Assembly (NCBI GenBank): GCA_963767715.1
Contig: CAVYFA010000001.1
Coordinates: 496,001 to 560,000 of the forward strand
Length of the DNA stretch: 64,000 nt
Direction of reading: 5' to 3'
Origin: CAVSXS01 sp963767715
GTDB taxonomy: Bacteria; Chloroflexota; Ktedonobacteria; Ktedonobacterales; Ktedonobacteraceae
The translations under genes and the position numbers were made by a program. The notes below the pieces were generated by a model. That model did no database searches and was not told where the DNA came from. It was given only the letters and a program-made list of their open reading frames with translations. How positions within the stretch are numbered: position 1 is the stretch's first letter; each line of letters starts with the position of its first letter. This document shows positions 1 through 7,720 of this stretch, piece after piece.

Positions 1-270
1 AGTAAGCTCACAGCCATCCATAGGATGCGTGCCGTGACCAGCCACGCTCCTCGCAGGTGAGGCTCCGAACGCGAATTGTCGCGGGCCCGCGGGCTTTCCA
101 ATGTGCCTGTCAGGCTAGAGTGCGGATTTATTTATGCTCCTGCTCGCAGCCTCTCCCGGAAATACCGCTGCAGGCTGCTCTTCTTTTCCTGTTTCTCATA
201 TTACCACAGGAGCGTTTTGCAATCGTTACGAGAACCGTTACAAACCGGGCAACAATCCAGCAGGGCGCGT
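1..270. other. Intergenic start of window, no gene recognised
   Basis: No open frame here gives a recognisable protein. A short duplicated GTTAC-containing stretch (around 226-243) is the only local structure seen. The region lies downstream of the PPOX-family gene, which runs leftward and ends at 271. Confidence 0.4.
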
Positions 271-693
271 TTATTCTACTTTGCGGCCATGATACCGCAC
301 CCTTCCCTGACCAGGGTGCACGATATCATCATTGACCCCGATAGAAACGATGTAGGTGGGAGTGATACGAAGGATATCAGGCATGAAGTCCTTCACGATC
401 TCCTTACCCCCTTCCGCTACAGCCTGGACGGTTCCTCGCACCTCGACGAAGCGCGGTTTCCAGGGAGGTAAGACGTCATCCACCACAAAGGCCACACGCC
501 CGTGACGAAGCGCCTCGCGGTACTTCTTGCTGTTGACGATATTGTGTCCTCCAATATCGATGGTATCGTACTCGGGATTGTAGCGAAAGCCAACCGGCAC
601 AACGTGCAGATCGCCCCTCTCATTGGCTGTTGCCAGTCTGCCCAGGCGCTGGCTCTGTAAATACGCTACCTCTTCCGGCGTGAATCTACTCAT
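271..693 (-). CDS. PPOX-class F420/FMN-dependent oxidoreductase family protein
   Basis: This is a 140-residue single-domain protein of the pyridoxamine 5'-phosphate oxidase-like split-barrel fold. The N-terminal FTPEEVAYLQSQRLGRLAT and the following segment ending in VPVGFRY are typical of the PPOX-class F420-dependent subgroup, and the central segment with NIVNSKKYREALRHGRVAFV fits the cofactor-binding barrel. Members usually reduce small substrates with F420H2 or FMN in the cytoplasm; the substrate cannot be read from sequence. The length matches the family. The ATG at 693 is the first plausible start. The gene is monocistronic, with a 350-bp gap upstream. Confidence 0.85.
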   Translation of the reverse strand: MSRFTPEEVAYLQSQRLGRLATANERGDLHVVPVGFRYNPEYDTIDIGGHNIVNSKKYREALRHGRVAFVVDDVLPPWKPRFVEVRGTVQAVAEGGKEIVKDFMPDILRITPTYIVSIGVNDDIVHPGQGRVRYHGRKVE

Positions 694-1044
694 ATTGTTC
701 CTCTGCTTTTTTACAAGTGTTGCTGATCTTCAGGATCGTCCAATGCTCCCTGCCATTATACATCGCTAACACCCGTAGGCGCCGGTTTACCGTGCGCACC
801 GCCGATTTATCGGCCTATGGCAGCGCGTTGACGAACCCTCTGCGCCAACCCCAGGGCGATAGCCGTCGCCCGTTGGCTGGATAATGCTCGTGCTTGACCA
901 GGACGCGGGCGACCACAAGGGCCCACCCCACTCCACTCCACCGCCCTCGCCCCTACAGCTCAGACGGCCTCCCACCTGCGTTCCCGGCTTCAGTTGATGC
1001 CTATTCGGAGACTCTTGCGGTCGCCCTCCTCTTCCCTGCTCTTA
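694..1044. other. Intergenic region with a dispersed repeat
   Basis: No gene is recognised in this gap between the PPOX gene (starting at 693) and the end of the dehydrogenase at 1045. It contains one copy of a repeat with a palindromic CCGATTTATCGG core, annotated separately. Confidence 0.5.
781..815. repeat. Dispersed CCGATTTATCGG repeat, copy 1
   Basis: This 35-bp stretch starts GCCGGTTTACCG and ends ACCGCCGATTTATCGGCC. It is nearly identical to 17454-17489. The core CCGATTTATCGG is a near-perfect palindrome. Both copies are intergenic. Confidence 0.7.
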
Positions 1045-2028
1045 TTACAGGTAATCCTCTCGCCGAGCTATGCCGGCCACATGCTCTCCTTTGAGGAAGT
1101 GGTGGATATTTTCAGCGGCCAGGCGGGTGGCGTCGATTATGGCATGGGCAACGATGCCGGAGTTATGCGGGGAGCCCAGCACATTGGGCAGATCCAGGAA
1201 GGGATATTCCATGCGAAAGGTGCCGTGCAGGAGCGGTTCGGTCCACCAGGCATCGATGCCGAGCAGGAAGTTGGGATGGCTCCTGGCGTGATTGTAAAGC
1301 GCTTCCTCATGGATAATCGCGCCGCGGGCGACGTTGACCAGGATGGCATCGAGTTTCATCCAGGACAGTTGCTGCTCACCGATGAGTCCCCTGGTGGCCT
1401 TCGTGAGGGGTAACGAGATAACTATCACGTCGCTCTCCCGTAGCACGTGCTCAAGATCGCGGAGGGTGCCAAGGAAGTCTACCGGCTCGGGACTGTTTCC
1501 AGTGGTATTGATGGCATAGATGCGCATGCCGAAGACGCGCATGAGGTGGGCCGTGGCTCGCCCGATTCCTCCAAAGCCGAGAATACCAGCCGTCATGCCA
1601 GCAAGCGAGCGGTTGGGGATAAATTGATCAAATTCGCCCTGTTTTAGTTTCTGGTTTTGCACGAGCAGGCGTTTGGCCAGGGCCAGCGTCATAGCCATGA
1701 CGTGTTCGGCCATGGGAGCGGCATAGGCTCCGGGATTGCTGGCGACAAGAATGTGGGAGGGCAGGTCGGCAAACGGCATGTGGTCTGCTCCAGCGGAAAT
1801 GAGCTGGATGAATCTGACGTGCTGCAAGTGGAGATAGTCCTCTCGCGGAATTTCTCGCGTGAAGTTAAACGAGTGGAGGATGTCGGCATGCTCCAGAACC
1901 TGTTCCCGCTGCGTTGGTGGGATCTCGCTGAGAAAGGTGAGGGAGGCTTCGCTGCCCAGGATCTGCTGGAAGAGCGCCTTCCGCTCGGGTGGCGTAGGAT
2001 AGGTGATGACGATGTAGGGCCTGTCCAT
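1045..2028 (-). CDS. D-2-hydroxyacid dehydrogenase (NAD-dependent)
   Basis: About 327 residues. It belongs to the D-isomer-specific 2-hydroxyacid dehydrogenase family (D-lactate, glyoxylate/hydroxypyruvate or phosphoglycerate type), which reduces 2-keto acids with NAD(P)H. The Rossmann motif GILGFGGIGRATAH is clear. The catalytic Arg lies in NVARGAIIHEEAL and the catalytic His in GSPHNSG. The ATG at 2028 is chosen because AAGGAGAG lies about 10 bases upstream and the conserved N-terminus MDRPYIVITY starts there; the frame stays open 36 codons further upstream without similarity. The substrate is not predictable. No operon partner is evident. Confidence 0.88.
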   Translation of the reverse strand: MDRPYIVITYPTPPERKALFQQILGSEASLTFLSEIPPTQREQVLEHADILHSFNFTREIPREDYLHLQHVRFIQLISAGADHMPFADLPSHILVASNPGAYAAPMAEHVMAMTLALAKRLLVQNQKLKQGEFDQFIPNRSLAGMTAGILGFGGIGRATAHLMRVFGMRIYAINTTGNSPEPVDFLGTLRDLEHVLRESDVIVISLPLTKATRGLIGEQQLSWMKLDAILVNVARGAIIHEEALYNHARSHPNFLLGIDAWWTEPLLHGTFRMEYPFLDLPNVLGSPHNSGIVAHAIIDATRLAAENIHHFLKGEHVAGIARREDYL

Positions 2029-2154
2029 GTCTGTTCGTCTCTCCTTCATATGCTTTGGGCTGCTCGAAATGTTGCTCCTCTTATTATCGGCAAGAGGAGA
2101 TGCGCTTTGCAAGGTGGAATGGAGATCGAGCAGCATCGTCCGGTGTTAGGAGGA

Positions 2155-2180
2155 GATCCTTCGCTGCGCTCAGGATGACA
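2155..2180. repeat. Short copy of the GATCCTTCGCTGCGCTCAGG repeat
   Basis: These 26 bp match the right internal arm of the larger palindromic element at 16348-16523 (positions 16445-16470) and are related to part of 39941-40105. Here it stands alone in the gap upstream of the dehydrogenase gene. Confidence 0.75.
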
Positions 2181-2290
2181 TGGTGCAGGATGGCTGTGCT
2201 GGTGGTTGACGGCCTGGATTACAATTGAAGGGTGTATCGTGCTGGCACGAGGGCGCGATGATGAACCTACCTAAAATAATCGGGGGATCC

Positions 2291-2373
2291 GTCTGTAGGG
2301 GCGCAATTCATTGCGCCCTCGCTCCCGTCCATTGACCGCAGAGGTGGGCGCAATGAATTGCGCCCCTACAGAC
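2291..2373. repeat. Perfect 28-bp inverted repeat, GTAGGGGCG family
   Basis: Arm 2291-2318 is the exact reverse complement of arm 2346-2373, with a 27-bp spacer. Each arm contains GCGCAAT..ATTGCGC, so each can also fold on itself. It lies between two divergent genes (dehydrogenase left, dihydrofolate-reductase-like right). The GTAGGGGCG outer motif recurs at several places in the window. The rest of the 2029-2517 gap shows no gene. Confidence 0.85.
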
Positions 2374-2517
2374 CCGCGGACAATTTGTTATTGTTCATCA
2401 TCGCATCCCTACGGCATACGTAGGAAATCGTTTTTGCCAACTGCGAGCGGTGTGAGAAGAATAGATCAGTATAGTAGCGTTAGCGATCAGATGGTGAATT
2501 AGAGCAAAGGAGAGGTT

Positions 2518-3081
2518 ATGGGAAAAGTATTCTTGTTCATGATGGTGACGCTGGATGGCTTTTTTGAGGGGCCAGACCACGATATAAGCTGGCATAACGT
2601 TGATGAAGAGTTCAACGAATTCGCCATCCAGCAGCTCGACGAGATGGATACGCTTTTGTTCGGGCGGGTGACGTATGAGGGCATGGCGAGTTTCTGGCCA
2701 ACCCAGTTCGCGATAGAGACCGATCCGGCCGTGGCGGGCAAGATGAATAGTGTGCCAAAGATTGTCTTCTCAAGGACGCTGGATAGGGCGGATTGGAACA
2801 ATTCCAGGCTGGTGAAAGAGCATGTTGCCGAAGAAGTCTCGAAATTGAAGCAGGAGGCGCGCGGAGACCTGGCAATATTCGGGAGTTCCGACCTGGCGGT
2901 AAGTTTGCTACAAATGGGCCTGGTTGACGAGTTGCGGATTATGGTGAATCCTGTGGTGCTGGGGAGCGGTAAACGTTTATTCGACGGGATAGGTGATAAA
3001 CTGAAGCTGAAACTGCTCAAGACGAGGGAGTTTCGTTCGGGGAACGTTTTGCTGTATTACCAGCCGGTATATGAGGGATGA
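2518..3081 (+). CDS. Dihydrofolate reductase family protein (RibD C-terminal-like)
   Basis: A 187-residue protein with the RibD-C/DHFR-like fold. The N-terminus VFLFMMVTLDGFFEGPDHD and the segment DTLLFGRVTYEGMASFW are typical of this family, as is the C-terminal VVLGSGKRLFDGI. Most members are NADPH-binding reductases of unknown substrate; a true folate or riboflavin role is not shown. AAAGGAGAGG precedes the ATG. The stop lies 6 bp before the following alpha/beta hydrolase start, suggesting translational coupling in a three-gene operon (2518-4065). Confidence 0.87.
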   Translation: MGKVFLFMMVTLDGFFEGPDHDISWHNVDEEFNEFAIQQLDEMDTLLFGRVTYEGMASFWPTQFAIETDPAVAGKMNSVPKIVFSRTLDRADWNNSRLVKEHVAEEVSKLKQEARGDLAIFGSSDLAVSLLQMGLVDELRIMVNPVVLGSGKRLFDGIGDKLKLKLLKTREFRSGNVLLYYQPVYEG

Positions 3082-3087
3082 ATCTGG

Positions 3088-3774
3088 ATGCCGTATGTGA
3101 CGGTCAATGATATTCAGATGTATTATGAAGCGCGGGGAGAGGGAGAGCCGCTGGTGCTGATTATGGGGCTGGGAAGCGATATATCAGAGTGGGAGGGGAT
3201 TATCGGGTGGCTGGCAAATAAGTATAGGGTGCTGGCATTTGATAATCGCGGGGCGGGCCGTACTGATAAACCTGATATGCCCTATTCGATTGAGTTGATG
3301 GCTGATGATACGGCGGGGCTAATGCGGGCGCTGGGGATTGAGCAGGCATGCGTGCTTGGTATTTCGCTGGGGGGACGGATCGCGCTGGAACTGGCGCTCA
3401 GGTATCCGAGGAGCGTTAGCAAGCTGGTGCTGGTGTCCACGTCCGCTAGATTTATCAAGAATTGGCGGCGGCGCTTCTATGGTATTTTGTCGCGCGCGCC
3501 CATCTTCAGGAGTAAGTTTCCTCAACCGCGTTACGCGTTCCGGCGGCAACTCGAGGCGTCATCCGGCTACAATCGCAGCGACAAATTGCATGAATTACAC
3601 GTGCCAACTCTCATTATGCATGGGCAAAAAGATAAGAGTGCGCCATATAGATTGGCTGAAGAGATGCATGCCGGCATAGCGGGTTCAAAAATGCTCACCT
3701 TCAAGGGTGGCCATATATTTTTTCTCATGAGGGAACGCCGGCAGTTTCTTGATGCGGTAGCGGAGTTCGTGTAA
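3088..3774 (+). CDS. Alpha/beta hydrolase
   Basis: 228 residues with the alpha/beta-hydrolase fold. The oxyanion region is LVLIMGLGSDISEWEG, the nucleophile elbow GISLGG gives Ser93, and the probable acid and base are Asp182 (HGQKDKSAP) and His209 (KGGHIFF). The cap region between about residues 125 and 170 is short compared with the usual 260-280-residue relatives. It acts on an unknown ester or similar bond. It starts 6 bp after the preceding reductase-like gene, with GAGGGA upstream, and is followed 21 bp later by a DUF2277 gene, so the three are probably co-transcribed. Confidence 0.85.
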   Translation: MPYVTVNDIQMYYEARGEGEPLVLIMGLGSDISEWEGIIGWLANKYRVLAFDNRGAGRTDKPDMPYSIELMADDTAGLMRALGIEQACVLGISLGGRIALELALRYPRSVSKLVLVSTSARFIKNWRRRFYGILSRAPIFRSKFPQPRYAFRRQLEASSGYNRSDKLHELHVPTLIMHGQKDKSAPYRLAEEMHAGIAGSKMLTFKGGHIFFLMRERRQFLDAVAEFV

Positions 3775-3795
3775 AGCCAGACGAAGGAGGGCCAG

Positions 3796-4065
3796 ATGTG
3801 CAGAAATATTCGGACGCTTTTCAACTTTGAGCCGCCGGCCACGGAGGAAGAGATTCGGGCCGCGTCGCTGCAGTTCGTCAGGAAGATCAGCGGCTTCAAC
3901 ACGCCATCTCGGGCGAACGAGGCCGCTTTCAACGCGGCGGTCGATGACATCGCCAGGGTAGCAGGACGGCTGCTCGACTCGCTCGAGTCGACGGCATCTC
4001 CGAAAAATCGGGAGGAAGAGGCGGCAAAGGCGAAGGAGCGCTCCGCTCAGCAATTCGGCGCGTGA
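3796..4065 (+). CDS. DUF2277 domain-containing protein
   Basis: An 89-residue cytoplasmic protein matching the DUF2277 family over its whole length. The start MCRNIRTLFNFEPPATEEEI and the motif LQFVRKISGFNTPSRANEAAF are the family signature. Function is unknown. GGAGGG lies just upstream of the ATG. It is the last gene of the apparent operon with the reductase-like protein and the alpha/beta hydrolase. Confidence 0.88.
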   Translation: MCRNIRTLFNFEPPATEEEIRAASLQFVRKISGFNTPSRANEAAFNAAVDDIARVAGRLLDSLESTASPKNREEEAAKAKERSAQQFGA

Positions 4066-4085
4066 GGATGAGGGCGAATGCTCCG

Positions 4086-4322
4086 CTAACGTGATGGTTG
4101 TCTTGTGCGGAACTGATTAACCTGGGTGGGCGTGCCACCGTCTGCCAGGTTGGGGCTCTGTTGGGTGCGCACCTGGGAAGCTGCTTCGCTCATCGTGTTT
4201 TCGCCACGGGCGAGGTATCTGCGAGCGGTATCCTGTCCGCCGAGGCCAAAAGCCAGGCCGAAAGCAAGCGCGGCATAAGAAGGCCACTCGAAACGAATTG
4301 TACTTCCAGATCGTAATATCAA
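4086..4322 (-). pseudogene. Possible fragment of a TM-helix / mechanosensitive-channel-like protein
   Basis: A 78-codon frame on the minus strand contains SYAALAFGLAFGLGGQDTAR, which resembles the glycine-rich helix of small mechanosensitive-channel-like 'conserved TM helix' proteins, followed by a polar tail. Nothing upstream encodes the expected preceding membrane helices, so if real this is a C-terminal relic. It fills most of the otherwise empty gap 4066-4395. The similarity is short and could be coincidental. Confidence 0.3.
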
Positions 4323-4395
4323 ATGATCTCAACAATAATCACTACTTTTCGTAACTTACGAACCTAAAAACTGCTAGAGAGGAGGAAGCCTCTTT

Positions 4396-5581
4396 ATGTC
4401 AAACACTGCACCAAAGAAACCGCGAGTAGCGCATCAAAAAAGGAGTCAAAGGACTTCTCCATTGAAATATATAGGGCATGGGGAGGAGCAGGAGAGGGCA
4501 ACCCTGCTTGAAAGTATCCCTGATGCTTTTGTCAGTGTCGATGCCGAATGGAAGTTTACGTATATTAATCAGCACGCGGAAGAGGTATTAGGAAAAACAC
4601 GAGAACAACTGCTCGGCAAGCATGTCTGGGAAGTCTTTCCCCTCCCGACCGATTCCTTACCTTACCTCAACGCTCACGAGGCCATGAACAAGCAGATTAA
4701 CCTTGAGTTTCGCCAGTTTCATCCGCGTCTCAACAAGTGGTTGTCCGTGCGGCTCTATCCGTTTCATGATGGACTGTACGGCTTTTGTCAAGACATTACT
4801 GAACGGCAAAAAGCGGAGGAGCAACTACACCTTCACGAGAAGACGGTGTGGGATGCGAGAAAAAGTATTATCGTGACCAACCTCCAGGGAAAGATTATCT
4901 ACTGGAACGAGGGAGCCAGGCTGTTATTCGGCTATAGTGCCGAGGAAACGCTTAGGGAAAACGCCGGCACTGTTATATCCCGAACTTGAGCAGAACCAAC
5001 TTGCGCATGACCTGGAGGAAATCAGGAACGGCAAAGACTATATAGGCGTGTGGAAAGGGCGGCGAAAAGATGGATCAACGGTCTGGCTTGATATTAAAAC
5101 CACATTGCTGCGCGATACCAGGGGAAAAGCGATCGGCTTCATCGGCATCGCACAGCATACGACCGAGCGTAAGCAAGCAGAGGAGCAATTCATGTATTAC
5201 GCTCGTATTGCTCAAAGTAACCTGGACGCCGTGATCGCGACGGATACCAGTTACAACATTCTCAGTTGGAATGAGGCAGCGGAACGTCTCTACGGCTGGA
5301 AACAGGAGGAAGTCCTGGGGAAACCTGTCAACGAGATCATCCCCACTACATTTTTTGCTACCACAGGAAGTGAAGCGAACGAGCAATTGGGCAGCAGCGG
5401 GTATTGGAAAGGAGAAGTAATTCAGAAACGGAAGGATGGCACCTCTGTATCTATTCTGTCAAGTGTTTCAGTGATAAAAGATGATTCAGGAAAGATCATC
5501 GGTGCGATTGCAGCAAATCGAGATCCAGGCGAACTCAAGTTCTCCCCATCCACGGCTGAGATAGGCAATCAGCTTTTGTAA
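4396..5581 (+). CDS. Multi-PAS domain protein, interrupted by a frameshift
   Basis: Two frames together encode about 395 residues with three PAS modules. The first lies near residues 37-140 (ends GFCQDITERQKAEEQ), the second starts near 145 and crosses the frameshift, with its PAC part ending HTTERKQAEEQF, and the third covers the C-terminus (ILSWNEAAERLYGWKQEEVLGK). The first frame stops at 4989. Removing one base near 4954 (CTT-A-GGG) gives EETLGKTPALLYPELE, the normal PAS reading. No kinase, cyclase or DNA-binding output domain follows before the stop at 5581. It is probably a sensory partner acting through protein contact, or the remnant of a longer kinase. SD GGAGGAAG precedes the ATG. 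The CarH-like regulator follows. Confidence 0.75.
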
Positions 5582-5752
5582 AAATTCAGAGCCTGCTTGT
5601 TATCCAGGTTTCGGCCGGCACGCATCTTATTGAGAAGATCATGAAAAGCCAGGCTGCCATCAGGAATGCCAGGATGAGCCATAGCCTTAAAAAATACTAT
5701 GCAAAGCATAGACATTACGCGCTCACTGTGCTATGGTTGCCGCGTAATCAAA

Positions 5753-5790
5753 CCAGTACCTCACGTTGAACATTCGTCATGAGGTACTGG
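5753..5790. promoter_or_regulatory. Perfect 11-bp inverted repeat at the start of the CarH-like gene
   Basis: CCAGTACCTCA (5753-5763) is the exact reverse complement of TGAGGTACTGG (5780-5790), with a 16-bp spacer. It lies immediately upstream of the preferred GTG start at 5814. It could be an operator for the MerR-type regulator itself or an mRNA hairpin. Confidence 0.6.
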
Positions 5791-5813
5791 GAAATATTGG
5801 AGAGCAAATCGCT

Positions 5814-6875
5814 GTGCGAGACGAACATACTGAGTGGCCAGACCTGGAGAACTATGCTAATGTTGCTCTGTTCAATACGAAGGCTGTGGTTCAGAAGACT
5901 GGCATTGCCGCACCAACATTAAGAGCCTGGGAGCGCCGCTATGCCATCCTCTCGCCGGAACGTGCTCAGAATGACTATCGTTTGTACTCAGAGCGTGATA
6001 TCGCTATGATTCGCTGGCTCAAGGAGCGCGTTGACGCCGGTATGTCGATCAGCCAGGCCATCGCTCTCTTTCGCCATCTCGAGCAAGAACGCCGGCAACT
6101 CCACCGAAAGGGGTCGACTCCGGAGCGAACTTCAGCTTCCAGGGTGATATTATCAAATCCTGCTGTAGGTAAACAGGACTCGATCGCCAGGGGTGACGAG
6201 CGAGAAAAAGATGAAACGTTCAACATGCGCTTAGTGCGAGAGCGTTTGCTTGACGCCTTCAGCAGCCTCGACGAGGCTATAGCCAGCCGATTGATGGCCT
6301 CGATGCTGGCAATCTACCCGATCGAGCAAGTCTGCACCGAACTCATTGCGCCGGCGCTCTGGGAGATCGGGCGGCTTTGGGAGCAAGGACTGATCACTGT
6401 TTCAGTAGAACATTTTGCCAGCAACTTCTTCCATGGCTGGCTGACCAATCTATTCCATACGTTGCCTGGCAGTGATACAAACCCGCTGGTGATCACCTGC
6501 TGTGCACCTGGCGAATTACACGAGCTGGCAGCGCTCATGTTATCGCTGTTTTTACGGCGAGCCGGGCTGCGCGTGGCCTACCTGGGCCAGAGTATTGAAA
6601 CAGCGGGCCTCCTGCAGACGGTCAGGCAATTGTCTCCCGCGCTTCTGTGCATTTCTGTGACACTCATTTCCTTTCTGGAGGCAGCGATCGAACTGGGACA
6701 AAAGATAGAGGAGCTGCCTTCTCCGCGTCCCATCTTGATCTTCGGTGGCCAGGCGTTCGAGCAGCATGCTGATCTCATCGCGCGGGTTCCTGGAGTGTAT
6801 GTCGATGGAGATATGCGGAGCGTCATTCCCCAGCTCAGACGAATGGCCTTTCAACAGTTCGGGGGTGATTTGTAG
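5814..6875 (+). CDS. MerR-family regulator with B12-binding domain (CarH/LitR-like photoreceptor)
   Basis: About 353 residues. An N-terminal MerR winged helix (FNTKAVVQKTGIAAPTLRAW, then NDYRLYSERDIAMIRWLKER) is joined by a variable linker to a helical cap and Rossmann B12-binding domain. The cap shows W followed ten residues later by E-H (WEQGLITVSVEH), the spacing of Trp131-Glu141-His142 in Thermus CarH. PGELHELA matches the E-x-H motif holding the lower-ligand His. This supports an adenosylcobalamin light-sensing repressor. GTG at 5814 is preferred because GGAGAG lies 9 bases upstream; a TTG in frame at 5766 would place the inverted repeat inside the coding region. Confidence 0.82.
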   Translation: MRDEHTEWPDLENYANVALFNTKAVVQKTGIAAPTLRAWERRYAILSPERAQNDYRLYSERDIAMIRWLKERVDAGMSISQAIALFRHLEQERRQLHRKGSTPERTSASRVILSNPAVGKQDSIARGDEREKDETFNMRLVRERLLDAFSSLDEAIASRLMASMLAIYPIEQVCTELIAPALWEIGRLWEQGLITVSVEHFASNFFHGWLTNLFHTLPGSDTNPLVITCCAPGELHELAALMLSLFLRRAGLRVAYLGQSIETAGLLQTVRQLSPALLCISVTLISFLEAAIELGQKIEELPSPRPILIFGGQAFEQHADLIARVPGVYVDGDMRSVIPQLRRMAFQQFGGDL

Positions 6876-6994
6876 AGGCAGGGGCGGCGGGGAGGGGTGT
6901 GGGGCCCCTCGCGGGTGCCTTGCCTGCCTCTGCTCCTCGCTGGCCCTTTCTCGAGAAACACCTGCCCGTGTAAGCAGGTCGGGTGACCTCTTCC

Positions 6995-7549
6995 CTACTC
7001 TTGGCTCTTGTTCTCTGGCTGCATGAACTCGATGGCAATGTAGGTCACGTTATCCCACGCGTTGTGGATGCCGATGAACAGGAGCAGCAACACCGCCGCG
7101 CCGAGGACGAACAGGACCGGCGCGGGATTGACCGGGAGCAAAATTGCCGCGACGACGATGGCGAGGTAGGACATCAGGGGAAAGGCTGTATGCCACAGCC
7201 AGTCTTCCAGCACCGGTTGATACTCCATCTGCCGGAGAAACCGCCGCAGCACGATGCAGACGTAGCCTCCCCCCCCAAGCCCGCAGAGTCCAAGCAGCAG
7301 GCTAGCAGGCCAGAGCGCCTGCCACGGCATGCTGAGAATCGCGGTGACCAGGAGCGCAAGGCAAAAATGCACGACGGAGGGCGAGCTGTAGGTCGCAATT
7401 CCGTCGACCGGCAACGCCCTTTGCCGCCGAACCCCCGCTACCAGGGTCACTACTATGAACATCAACCCCGTCAGCGATGCAGAAGCGGAACCGATGATGA
7501 CGTAGAAGTTTTGCCAGGTGCCAAGTAGCGACACCGCAGCTTCTTGCAC
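6995..7549 (-). CDS. Multi-pass membrane protein of unknown function
   Basis: About 185 residues with four to five hydrophobic helices: NFYVIIGSASASLTGLMFIV near the start, then VVHFCLALLVTAIL, ASLLLGLCGLGG, LMSYLAIVVAAILLPV and LFVLGAAVLLLLFIGI. The family appears conserved but uncharacterised, and no catalytic motif was seen. GTG at 7549 is chosen because GAAGGGAG lies about 8 bases upstream; another GTG is at 7558, and the frame is open to 7720 without hydrophobic or conserved content. It sits just downstream of the UvrA-like gene on the same strand. Confidence 0.65.
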   Translation of the reverse strand: MQEAAVSLLGTWQNFYVIIGSASASLTGLMFIVVTLVAGVRRQRALPVDGIATYSSPSVVHFCLALLVTAILSMPWQALWPASLLLGLCGLGGGGYVCIVLRRFLRQMEYQPVLEDWLWHTAFPLMSYLAIVVAAILLPVNPAPVLFVLGAAVLLLLFIGIHNAWDNVTYIAIEFMQPENKSQE

Positions 7550-7720
7550 GATGGACACTCCCTTCAATGGAAATGCAACAAGAGCTTTTCTCTTCATCCT
7601 ATCACATTTCTCATCCGTAGAGCACCATCTGGGGCGAGATGTGGCAAAGTGACGCGAACGCCTGCTCCCGTGGCAGGAGAGAGCGCTCCTGCCGGCAAAG
7701 CCAGTGCATAGATCTGCCAC

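Noticed and set aside
57..471. Overlapping plus-strand frames near the window start
   Set aside because: They have no conserved motif and partly lie antisense to the PPOX-family gene.
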